A stretch of DNA of 64,000 nt from the NCBI GenBank assembly GCA_947034885.2, contig OX344754.2:9493001-9557000 (forward strand). Reading direction: 5' to 3'. This DNA comes from Thuidium tamariscinum. Its lineage: Eukaryota; Streptophyta; Bryopsida; Hypnales; Thuidiaceae. The notes beneath the pieces were generated by a model, which was not told where the DNA came from, made no database searches, and worked only from the letters and a program-made list of their open reading frames with translations. This document shows, piece after piece, positions 49,936 to 60,053 of the stretch. Each line of letters starts with the position of its first letter. Positions within the stretch are counted from its first letter, which is position 1. The position numbers and the translations under genes are program-made.

Positions 49936-50453
49936 CAAAAGTCAGTAGACTTTAGTGGCGATTTTGTCCTAGTAGATAAACTTTTCAATAGAACCTTTGG
50001 ACCAATGAAAGTTGTAAGATGAAGATATCTTTCACCTATAACAATTCAATTAAGATTTAGATCTTTCAATTAAAAGGTATGGACAAAAATCAGAGAAGGT
50101 GTTTAAAAATGTAAAAAAAAATGTCCATTTCTACTTTTCTCTAATTTTTGTTCATAACTTTTGATTGGAATATCTAAATCTCAAAAAAATTGTTGGAGGT
50201 GAAAGATATATCAATTCTACAACTTTCACTAGTCCAAAATTTATTGAAAAAATTTAATTTTACAAAAAAAATTCTTAACATTTTATAACACTGCCTCTGA
50301 AATTTATTCATAACTTTTGATTAAACACTCCAAATTGCAAACGGTTTTTTGGGGATGAAAGATTGTTTGATTCCCCAACTTTTCTTTGTTCAAAGTTTTT
50401 TGAAAAAAGTTTTTTTTCTATGACAAAATGACCTCTGAAGTCTGCTGATTTTA
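49936..50453. repeat. Second, more diverged inverted repeat of the same family
   Basis: AAAGTCAGTAGACTTTAG at the left and CTGAAGTCTGCTGATTTT at the right. It repeats the core phrases of 49411-49773, with an extra partial arm between. Divergence suggests an older duplication. Confidence 0.6.
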
Positions 50454-50767
50454 CACAATACCGAATAGTGAATGATGAATTTAAAAAAACAACAAAGTAT
50501 TGTGCATAGAACACTAACTATGGTGATTCAAACATTTTTCAAATGAAGAAAACTAATTTGAGACACATATATGTGAAAGTGAACAAAAAAGTGTTGATTT
50601 TTTTTGTTACTTTTGAATTGCAATATCCAAATCAACAAAAAAAAATGTTGATTTTGACAATGTGTACTAGAATTAATAAAAAAAATGTGAAAATGGACAA
50701 TGCAGTATCCACTTCAACAAAAAATTGTTGATGTTTTGTTAATTTGGTCACTGTTTTTCTAGTAGTG

Positions 50768-51780
50768 TCTTATGTAGCATACAATTGATAGTACTACATC
50801 CTAGTTGGAAAACTAATTTCATCACAACTCAATATAATAGGTGTAGGACAAGATTAGCACATCCCTATTTTAAAAATATTTTTTTTTCCTAAAAGTAACA
50901 TTTGATGATTGTTAAAAATAATTTTCTTGCGAGATTTTATTCTCACTACAAATTTCTTTGGAAAAAATGAATTTTTTGTAATTTTGGCATTTTTTTTAGA
51001 ATCATTTTTTGCCAAACCTATAGTATAGGAAAGAGGATTTTTCCTATCCTTTATGTGCAAATAGATAGAACCCTCTTTCCTTTAAGGTAGTTTGCTCATA
51101 AAGCAACCATTTAAGCCTACCTAACTCATCATTGATAATAATACATATTCCAAATCCAAACAACATAATGTTGCTTCTTTCTAGATAGGGGTCACATTTA
51201 GAACACAATTGCTTTTAGAGTAGGCTATTTTAGAAGTTTGTATTCTCTTTCATATTCTTTAATTTCAAATGCAAATTCAAAATTTCCAAATTGTATCATC
51301 TATGGTAAACAATTTGTTCTTGCATTTTTTCCTCCTATAGAAGATTCATTATAACACTTCCAAGGTTGGAACATCACTGAGAAATTCCATGTGTCTGGTC
51401 GTTGATGGTTGTTTACAGCAGCCAAATTAGAAATTCCCCAAGAAATTTGAGTGCTATTCTTTTCTTCTATAAATGAAGAAGTGGTGTTTCTAAAAAATTT
51501 CTCATGGAATTTCTTGAAGTGCAGTTGGGCTGGCGCAAGTTGTAGAGCTCCCACCCAACTTTGCGAGTCGAAAATTCTTGGAGAATCGTTGTAATGGCAG
51601 AAAGGGGGGTCACACCTCCTTCACACGGAACGGCTCACAATTGGCTCCACTTTTGTCTTGCTCGTTCCTCTAACTTCAAAGAAATCTAGTTCTTGCAAGA
51701 GTTGTGACTACCCCTATTGAATGACTGTAAGAAAATCCAAGATATCAAGTATTCTTTGGAGCTGTTCCACAACAAAACAA
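50768..51780. other. Spacer
   Basis: No gene supported; 51500-51700 is GC-richer but without a useful frame. Confidence 0.35.
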
Positions 51781-52059
51781 TTAAGGTAGGTACACCCAAA
51801 ATGGCACTTGACCTTAAAGCGCCTTGTACAACGTGCATACATTTTCAAAATCAGTCATGTACCCAGACTGTAGATGGCGCTTTCAGAAACACACTTTGAC
51901 TATTAATAACTTTTGCATACGGTATCCAAATCCACTATTCTTTCGTGTATTGGAACATGCTTTCACTCACCAACAAGATTGTAAAAAAATCTGAACAACG
52001 TAATAACAGGAACTAGGCACAGTTTGAAAAACTGGTGCTTTTGGGTGTACCTACCTTAA
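51781..52059. mobile_element. 279-bp MITE with TTAAGGTAGGTACACCC termini, full copy
   Basis: Exact inverted termini of about 21 bp (TTAAGGTAGGTACACCCAAAA) including TTAA at each end. Other copies: 59772-60053 (worn) and 41104-41135 (left fragment). Confidence 0.75.
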
Positions 52060-53543
52060 CCCTGTCAACTTTTACATTTAATTGCCTCCTGGTTGGTTAT
52101 GAATTGTTGCATTTGACTTTCACGAACAAAGAAGGTTGTATTGATAAAAATACAAAAAACAAACAGTAAGAGATTCCTCTTCAGTTGCATAATATAAAAA
52201 CCTCTTTTCCAGAGAATAGAAGCTTCATTAGTCCAGGACGGAAAACCGTGACTCTGAGACGGAAGCAGCGCAAGAACGATAAGGAACGTGAAATTCACTT
52301 TTCCAGGACGCAGGAAAGTCGGAATTCCCGGGCCAAGATTCAGATAGTCGTGACCCCCGCGCTGCAGATTCCTCGTGCAGCGACCTTCGAGGATTTGCAG
52401 CAATAACACCCCCAAAACAGCCCCAAACACTCCAAACTAACGTTTTTCGCTACATCCGTCGAGGACAGACTCACCCAACCGCCGCATAATCATACCAGCG
52501 GAATTATACGAAGCAACCCTAAATCCTGAATCCCGTAATCCTCCAAACCCCCAATCCTGAATCCCATAAACCTCCAAATCCAAAATCCTGAAACCCGAAA
52601 TCCTGCAGTTTCCCATCCAAATCCCGAGGCCCCAACAACCAGGGGGACAGATCCCACTCAACCAACGCCGGCCTGCCTGACAGACAGATCCTTCTGCCGG
52701 CGAGGAGGAGCAAGCATCGTCATCCTCACTCACTGCCGGACCCACACTACGCTCAACCACCCTAACATCCCAACAACACGCACATCTCGCCTCCTTCCGT
52801 TTCTGTAGAAACTTCCGTTTTTAGTTTGTGGTTCTGAGCAAGTCATTGAACTTATGCGGTAGGCCAATGCAACCGCCTCAGTTACCTCAGTCTTGGGTTT
52901 TCTGGGTTTTTCTGGGTTTGGGTTTGGTTTGGTTGGTATCCTTGATTCCTTATTGATTGACTGCGCACTTGCGAATCTGGTTTTGCAACAACTAAGTTAC
53001 AGTAAGCGTAGGTAAGCCTCTTTTTCGCATTCTTCGTTTCCTCGGAGTTTTTGGTTTTGAGGGGGTATCGTTCTTTCCCTGTTTGAGTGATTGCACACTT
53101 GCGAATCTGCTTTGGGGCATCCAGGTGGAGCCCTGTTTTTCACATTCTTCGTTTGGGGTATTATTTTTTTTTTTTCGGTATCGTTCAGTCCCTGCTTGAT
53201 TGATTGCGCACTTTCGAATGTGCTTTTGCGACTGGGTGGTGCCTTTGCAACTACTTTTCGTACTCTTCGGTTCGGGGGATGGTTGGAGCTCTCTCTTTTC
53301 TTTGCTTCATTGATTGTGCCCGTGCGAATCTGTCCTGTACTGCAACTAAGTAAGGCAAGCCCGGTTTTTTTCTCGTTATTTGTTGTTCGAATGTAGTTTG
53401 GGCTTGTTTGCTGTTGTTCACACACTGGTTGCCAATCGTGCAGGTCAAGCTCCATCGGGAGCTCTTGTTTGTGAAATCTCGTCCTGGTGGAAGACTCGCA
53501 CAGTGATGTGGTTCGAGAACCAGGGCATTACTATCGAGATTTC
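52060..53543. promoter_or_regulatory. GC-richer 5' region of the PP7 gene, with minisatellite
   Basis: Presumed promoter and leader of PP7. 52520-52615 has repeats of AATCCTGAATCCC type. 52950-53340 has four units of about 115-128 bp, each with TTGATTGATTGCGCACTTGCGAATCTG-like text (near 52955, 53085, 53200, 53310). A potential acceptor CGTGCAG at about 53442 suggests the region may be a leader intron. An open minus-strand frame (52065-52430) lacks an ATG and is not called. Confidence 0.45.
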
Positions 53544-56500
53544 ATGGACGCGCGACGCGTCACTCGATTCTCCGTCCAACAACAACAGCAAAAACTGCAA
53601 CAACAGGAACAGCAGAAGGAGGAAGTTTTAGTTGGGGACGAAGGCGACGGAGGAGCTTCAGAGCAGCTGGTGGCCCCCGTGAAGTGGCCGGAGAATGGCG
53701 TGCTTACGTTGGAGTGGGTGCAAGAGCTCGGCAAGACGCTGGAGTTCGCGTCGCGCCACTTGCTGCCCACGGAGCTTCCCGTTGTGCTCCCGGTTCCCGT
53801 GATCGACTCGCTCTTGATGGCAGCTCTAAAGGTCAGTAAAATTCTTGCAACCTTTGAAGTTTCGCGAACAAGCGACGGGGGGCATTTCAACGGTCGTCGG
53901 GAAATTAGGGTTGCGAATTGCAGTGAAGTCCTTGAGACCTTCGAATTTCTTTTACAAGTGAGCTCATTTCAGCGTTTTATTGTGAGATTAGGATTTGCAA
54001 ATTGCAGTGAAGTCATTGCAACTTTCGAATTTCTCGAACAAGAGACCGCATTTCTGCGGTCGTCGCGAATTAGGGTTGCGGATTACAGTGAAGTCGTTGT
54101 AACCCTCGAATTTATCAAACAAGCGCGCGCATTTCATTGGTCGTCGTGAAATTAGGGTTTCGAGTTGCAGTGAAGTCCTTGAAACCTTCGAATTTCATTA
54201 ACAAGCGAGCACATTTCAGCGTTTTTTCGTGAGATCAGGTTTTGCTAATTGCAGTGAAGTCATTGCAAACTTCGAATTTCTCGAACAAGTGAGCGCATTT
54301 CTGCGGTCGTCGTGAGTTAGGGTTGCAAATTGCAGCAAGTCCTTAGTGATCTTTGAATTTTTCGAATAAGCCAGCGCATTTCAGCGGTCATCGTGAAATT
54401 AGGGTTGCGATTAGAATTGGGAGAGCGTTTTCTTGCAGGAAAAGTCTGTCACTGCACTGTTTTCTGTACTAAACCCTAATTGTTTTACCCTTTGAGTTGA
54501 TTACGCTGAAGCTGCAATTCTTCAATCATTTGATACTCTCAAACCTCTTCAGTCTTCCCACTTGGAATTCAACTTTTTGACGTCGGCATAGTTTGAATGT
54601 GAGACGTGTGCTGTATTGAGAGGCGAATATGCAGGATATTCCAGAATTTTGTTTCAGAGAAGGTTGTAATAAAGAGGTTTGAGTTCATTGGCATATCGAC
54701 GCTGCATGGCGTTGATGCACTCAAACCTCTTGAATCTTACCTCCCAACTCTTTCACTATGACACAGTTCGTGACAGGTGTATTACAGTTCAGTGCAGAGG
54801 ATGTTCTAGAATTTGATTTTAGAGAAGGTCTTACGAAGTAAAGAGGTTTGATTGTAATCAGTATGGCTGCTGTTGTTGATAAAATATTTTCTGGTTGTTG
54901 CCTCAGTTATTGCATCGGGAGCCGAATTGCGTGGAAGTACCAGTGGACCCTTCATGTAAAGTAGTCCTCGTAGGGGACGTCCATGGCCAGTTCCACGACG
55001 TCTTGCACCTGCTGGAAATTGCTGGCTACCCTTCGGCCAATCGTTTGTTTGTCTTCAATGGCGATTATGTCGACCGAGGTGCCTGGGGTTTTGAAACCTA
55101 CTTCTATCTCCTGGCTTGGAAGGTACTCACTCAATTCATCACTAATTTTTCTCTTACTTAGAGTCATGCTCATCTCATTCAAAGTAGTGAGGGTGTCGAC
55201 CGTTGTTTCACTAAACAATTGGGGGTAAATCTAGTGAATAATGCCGTGTTATAGGTCTTGGCAACCCTTTTTTTTGGCAGTTTAATCACGCATCTGAAGT
55301 AATGTTAGACGTAAGGGTATCTAGAGTTGTTGATGAATCTGCCAAATGGTGCCTTGGGAATAGGATTTTGAGATGCTTTATTGGACTTGCTGCAACTTTT
55401 TCAAACCCTCTACTTTCCCTTAAATATAGGTATCATTAACCTCACTCAAAGCCTATTGAATAACTTTGTGTATTGCCGTTGGCAAACCTCATTTTGGGTG
55501 GTTCAAATGCGAATCTGAGACGGTGTTGACTTTGGGATAACTCTATTCTACCAACAGTGGGTAATGAATATGCAAAATGATGCCTTCGGATTAGGGTTTT
55601 GAGATCCTTTGTTGGACTTGCTGCAGCTTTTGTTACCCCACCCCTCTGTCTCTCAATTAGAGTTATTCTAAACCTCTTTCAAAGTGGTGGTGGGGTGTTG
55701 CCTTGTTTCAATGGAGATGTTTAGGCGAGCCTTTTTTGGTTGGTTTAATCTCGAATTCGAAAGAGTGTTCCAACAGTTGTTGATAAGTCTTCAAAATGGA
55801 CTAGGTTTTGAGATTCTTTGTTGGGCTTTGCTGCAGCTCTTTTTACCCCACCGCGTCTTCTTGTTGCGCGGAAACCACGAGACGAAGTTTTGCACGAGCG
55901 CGTATGGATTCGAGCAAGAAATCATGTCCAAGTTCGGCGAGCGTGCCAAGCACTTGTACCGCAAGCTTCTCGGTTGCTTTGAAGGTCACCCCCTGGCTGC
56001 TCGAGTTGCCGGCTGTGTGTACATGGCCCACGGGGGTTTGTTTCGGCAGGTGGAGAAAGAGCCTCCCAAGAAAACCAAAGGCAAAAGCTACAGGTGAAGA
56101 AAACAAACCTCCTTCCTCATTACCAGGAAAAAAACCCACTTTTAGTTGTTGATGTGACCCTGTTTTTTTTCTTCTCTCTTTTGCTTTATAAGAACCCGTC
56201 TATGAGGTAGAGACTCCATTAACCATACAGTACTGTACATTAGAGGCTCCATTGACGATACTGGTGAGCTTTGGTTTGTGCTACTAAGTGTGAAAATACT
56301 TAATCTATTGACATTCAGTTTTTTTGCAGTTGATTTTTAGCTTAACATAATACCAATGCGCAAAATTTAAGATGGTGCAAGTTTCTAGGTTGTTTTAGGA
56401 AAATAGGTTCAAAGTTCATCTGTATGGTGGAATGGAACCTCTCCCTTACTGTATGGTGAATGGAGACTTTACCTCATTTTAAGTAGATGAGGTGACTATC

Positions 56501-58449
56501 TTACTGCCTGTTTTGGGGGTCTATCCGTAACAGAGGTCTTTTCATGCTTGCTTGTCTGAACAACAACATCGTCAATGCTGGCGACAGGCGGTTGCTGTCC
56601 GGGCGAAACGCCGAAAAGCCCTTGAAACTGGGGACGTTAGATGACTTGGCCAAAGCAAGGCGCACGGTTCTGGATCCTTCTGGTTTTGGAACCAATGTGA
56701 TTCCTGGGGATGTGCTGTGGTCGGACCCGTCCCCGGAGAACGGTCTCTCCCACAATGACTCTCGTGGCATTGGGCTGCTCTTTGGACCGGATTGCACCCA
56801 AGAGTTCATGGAAAAACACAAACTCAAGGTAACAACAAGGTCTCATGGCCCATCAGTCGTTCATTTCACATCAATTCACGGTTTGACCTTTTGTGCCCGC
56901 ATTAAATATCTCAAGTTCACTGTGAAGTGAAGCCAATAGTAACTGAAACTCTTACTGTTCGAACAACTATAGTAGAACCCGTTTTGTTTTGTTTTTTTGT
57001 GTGTGTTAGATACATTTTGTTACCTTCCTTGAAGTTTCCTAAATGATTTATCTCAATTTCAGCATTCGGGCACTTTAGGGGTTAGAGGAAACGAGACCGA
57101 TAAAACCTTGTTCATCGTAGTATTGTAGGTTAATAGAGCCTTCACCTTAGTTGATCATAGTAACATTCAAATGCAGGGTATGATTTCTTCCTTTCAGTTG
57201 GAACATTTTATGGAAGCTTTATGAGTGATGTTTTTCAATTATCATAAATATGGAAGTGCCCACTTTTGGCTACTTGGGCGCTAGGTGTAAATATGTTTAT
57301 GTCGCAAAGAGAGATTGTTACCAGCAATCAGTCTCACTGTGAGGCTTTTCATTTTGATTTGTGAATTAACATGTGAATTCTTGTGGCTATGGATGCAGTT
57401 GATAGTGAGGTCACATGAGGGTCCAGACGCTAGGGACAAGAGACCGGAGATGGAAGCTATGAACAAGGGCTACACAGTGGACCACGTGGTCAAGGCTGGC
57501 AAGCTCATCACCTTATTCAGCGCCCCTGATTATCCTCAATTTCAGGTGTGTAAATTTTCTCCCCTTTGGCAATAAACATTTTTTTCAGTTCATTTACGTG
57601 GTTTTTACTAAATGCTTTGATTGTTTTTACTCCAACTGATCTACTCGTTGGGTTTTCGTCAGGCTTCTGAGGATCGTTACAATAATAAAGGAGCGTATAT
57701 AGTGCTGGAAGCACCCGATTTTTCTGTCCCTCATTTTTTTGAGTTTGAGGCTGTTCACCCCCGTCCTAAGGTACGAGATCCAACTCTTGCACTATGTGAG
57801 GATCTGCCAATCAATACTCTCTTAACCTTTAACACTGAATTCGTTAAAAGTGTATTTGACTTTTGAATAAACAAAATAATAATGTGGAATGGAATAATAA
57901 GGTACAATGAACACAGTGTACATAGTTTTGCGCATTTTTTGGTTTACAGAGTCATCTGAATGTGAAAGAGTACTTTCATGACACTTCCGGCTCACGAAAT
58001 ATGACATGTTTTTGTTTCTGAATGTGGAAGAATTTTCTTATGACACTTCTGACTCACGAAGTACGACATGTTTTTTGTTTCTGAGTATGAAAGAGTACTT
58101 TCATGACACTTTCGAATCTAAGTATGACATGTTTTTTGTTTCTGAATGTGAAAGAGTACTTTCATGACACTTCCGAATCAAAGCATGACATGTTTTTTGT
58201 TCTGAATGGGAGAGTACTTTCATGACACTTCCGAATCTAAGTATGACATGGGTTTTGTTTCTGAATGTGAAGGAGTACTTTCATGACACTTCCGAATCAA
58301 AAGTATGACATGGTTTTTGTTTCTGTTTCTGCCAGGTATCTCCGTACTACGATTTTGTGAACTCGATCGATTCTGACGAAGAGCTTGACCTGGGCTCAGG
58401 TTCAGGCTCTGAAGGCTCCGCCGGCAGTGGCAGTGACAAAGAGTCATAA
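53544..58449 (+). CDS. PP7: Serine/threonine-protein phosphatase 7 (PP7), 7 exons
   Basis: Exons: 53544-53831, 54907-55122, 55837-56093, 56588-56828, 57399-57545, 57663-57770, 58336-58449 (TAA). All junctions have GT/AG borders and matching phases; the product is 456 residues. PPP-family metal and catalytic motifs are intact: GDVHG 119-123, GDYVDRG 148-154, GNHE 180-183, HGG 233-235, RSHEG 338-342 and SAPDY 375-379. The region between HGG and RSHEG holds the long insert with LWSDP that marks the plant PP7 group. The N-terminus is Gln-rich (residues about 9-25) before KWPENGVLTLEW, and the C-terminus is an acidic/Ser-Gly tail. Plant PP7 is a largely nuclear, calmodulin-binding phosphatase linked in Arabidopsis to blue-light and heat responses. 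The first ATG is at 53544; the frame is open for 23 codons upstream without ATG. Introns 1, 2 and 6 are filled with tandem repeats. Confidence 0.9.
53840..54415 (+). repeat. Minisatellite in PP7 intron 1 (about 6-7 units of 76-88 bp)
   Basis: Units read approximately TTGCAGTGAAGTCCTTG, then CTTCGAATTTCTCGAACAAG, GCGCATTTC.GCGGTCGTCG and AATTAGGGTTGCG. The GCAGTGAAGT word recurs near 53919, 54004, 54090, 54166, 54251 and 54333. Confidence 0.8.
54520..54860 (+). repeat. Two-copy repeat in PP7 intron 1
   Basis: ACTCAAACCTCTT ... AGAGAAGGT..TAAAGAGGTTTGA occurs twice (about 54535-54682 and 54717-54851). Each copy starts and ends with an inverted AAACCTCTT/AAGAGGTTT pair. Confidence 0.6.
55140..55860 (+). 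repeat. Three-unit repeat in PP7 intron 2 reaching into exon 3
   Basis: Units of about 215-240 bp each end with GGACTTGCTGCA(G/A)CTTTTT-like text near 55390, 55620 and 55835. The last copy is the true intron 2 acceptor and the start of exon 3. The copy at 55620 keeps CTGCAG followed by CTTTTGTTACCCCACC, a decoy of the exon border. Confidence 0.65.
57957..58323 (+). repeat. Six-unit 59-63-bp minisatellite in PP7 intron 6
   Basis: Units start near 57957, 58019, 58082, 58143, 58203 and 58262. Each has GAATGTGAAAGAGTACTTTC, ATGACACTTCCGAATC, TATGACATG and a TTTTTGTTTCT tail. The array ends 12 bp before the exon 7 acceptor at 58334-58335, so the T-rich tail of the last unit provides its pyrimidine tract. 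Confidence 0.85.
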
Positions 58450-58725
58450 CACTAGGAATCATTTGATTGTTGGGACTTGGCAAGTAGACTACAGTAGATC
58501 CTTTTTCCACTACTCTGTTTTCCCACTTTCAATGATTCTTTAATGCAAAAAAATTCACTCCCCCACGTTTTGATTCTCAATATGTGTCTTGTAGAAACAT
58601 CAAAATACTGATCGATCTACAACACTTCTTTCTACGAATCCCCATCTCTTCCTACCTTTCATCTCTCCATCCGTCTCTCCTAATTGCAATGGTACTAACA
58701 ATCAAACAGCCTTACTCCCTCGATC

Positions 58726-59628
58726 TCATCGCCTTCTTTTGGAAGAGTCTTGAGATCCCTTCGACGTTGTATACCCAGTTGCAGCTACCGAGCTTGAAAA
58801 ATCCCCAGTCGCGCTACTCTTCTCCTCTTCTTCTTCTTCGTCTTCTTCAACTTTTGCAGGCGACTGTGCGTCATCTTGTGGAGCTTTCTCCTGATCCTGA
58901 GGTTCATCTTGTGCTTCCTTTCTCTTGGCACTTCTGATACTCTTCGTACTCTTTGTGCTTTTCGTGCTGCTCTTTGATTTCTTTGCACTCTTCGTATCCC
59001 TGGTACTCTTAGTAAAGCTCTTGCTACTCTTGCCACTCTTGCTACTTCTGGATCCTGTGCTCTGGGATCCCGAGTCTGATTGAGACGATGCTGAAGTACG
59101 AGAATCGAGACTTCTACCATGTGTACCTTCAGAATGGGCAGTAGTAGTAGTTGCCGATCCTCCACTCGCAGTAGCAGCACTGACGTATGAATTGGTATTG
59201 ACTCCCGAATTGGTGATGGCTCCCGAATTCGTATTGTTTTCTGAATTAGACTCATCCCTGATTTGTTTAGGGTTTGCGACTGGGGGATCATTGGGATCAT
59301 TGAACCAGTACTTGTACCCTTGCTTGTAAATCACTTTCCCTCGTTCCGCCAGTCTTTTCAGTGTCGTCGTGAGCAGGTCGTTGCTGGCCTTGTCGAACCT
59401 GCCTTTGTATTTCTTGAGCATTTGGCGTCGGATGTCAGGTAAGCTGACGCCGCGGCGCTCCTCCCTCAAGGCGAGCACGGCTTCTTGCAGGAGCTCGAAG
59501 GATGTGGGAGGGGAGCCGCCGGTGGAAGTCGCGGGGATGATGGGAGGCTGTTTGCGGGGTCTTCGAGGGGGTCTTCGAGGGGGTCTTCGGAGGGTGCGGC
59601 TGTAGCGGGGACGGCTTGTGGACTTCAT
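58726..59628 (-). CDS. Linker-histone-like (H15 winged-helix) protein, single exon
   Basis: An uninterrupted frame of 300 residues from ATG at 59628. Residues 1-29 are very basic (RTLRRPPRRPPRRPRK). Residues 41-110 fit the H1/H5 globular domain: FELLQEAVLALREERRG, then LPDIRRQMLKKYKG, then LLTTTLKRLAERGKVI and YKQGYKYWF. The tail (about 120-245) is Ser/Thr/Asn-rich and then KS-rich (KSTKSTKSIRS); an acidic run (EEDEEEEEEK) lies near 271-280, and the C-terminus is SSKRRR. Canonical H1 tails are Lys/Ala/Pro-rich without an acidic stretch, so this may be an atypical H1 or another H15-domain nuclear protein. It is convergent with PP7; stop codons are 276 bp apart. Confidence 0.75.
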   Translation of the reverse strand: MKSTSRPRYSRTLRRPPRRPPRRPRKQPPIIPATSTGGSPPTSFELLQEAVLALREERRGVSLPDIRRQMLKKYKGRFDKASNDLLTTTLKRLAERGKVIYKQGYKYWFNDPNDPPVANPKQIRDESNSENNTNSGAITNSGVNTNSYVSAATASGGSATTTTAHSEGTHGRSLDSRTSASSQSDSGSQSTGSRSSKSGKSSKSFTKSTRDTKSAKKSKSSTKSTKSTKSIRSAKRKEAQDEPQDQEKAPQDDAQSPAKVEEDEEEEEEKSSATGDFSSSVAATGYTTSKGSQDSSKRRR

Positions 59629-59771
59629 CGTTGGGGTCTTGGGGATGCAATGAGGAAACGGGGTTTGTTTGATTTCTCAGGTTGATAATAAATGCATTGA
59701 AATCAATGCCTGCAAAGGACACTAATAATGAAATTAAGTGTAATCACACTAATTGATTTGGAATTTAGACC

Positions 59772-60053
59772 TAAGGTAGGTACACCCAAAAGTGCCATGT
59801 TTCTAAAATCGTCATCTATAACTTGCATACATTTTCAAAATCAGTCATGTTCATAGACTATAGATGGTGCTTTTAGAAACAAACTTTGACTGTTAATAAT
59901 TTTTGCATAACTTTTGCATACGGTATCCAAATCTTTGGTGCGTTGGAACATACTTTCACTTGCCAACACGACTACATGAAAATCTAAACAAATTAATTAC
60001 AATAATTAGGCACAATATGAATAAGTGGTGCTTTTAGGTGTATCCACCCTCTA
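59772..60053. mobile_element. Worn copy of the GGTAGGTACACC MITE
   Basis: Starts TAAGGTAGGTACACCCAAAA, shares the interior 'catacattttcaaaatcagt' and 'gcatacggtatccaaatc' with 51781-52059, and ends TTTTAGGTGTATCCACCC. The right terminus is degraded. Confidence 0.7.

Larger units (their letters stand above)
49026..50767. mobile_element. Non-autonomous CACTA (En/Spm) element
   Basis: Ends CACTAGTAGAAAA and, inverted, CACTACTAGAAAA. The inverted match extends through ACAGTGACCAAATTAACA over about 40 bp. It is flanked by a 3-bp duplication TCT (49023-49025 and 50768-50770), as expected for CACTA elements. Subterminal words AAAGTGTTGATTTTT repeat near both ends. The interior contains two large foldbacks and a tRNA-like fragment, with no transposase frame. 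Confidence 0.8.

Noticed and set aside
52065-52430. Minus-strand frame of about 120 codons with a hydrophobic start
   Set aside because: It opens with GTG, a TAG lies three codons upstream, and no ATG or splice acceptor gives a sensible start. It lies in the GC-rich PP7 5' region where open frames arise easily.
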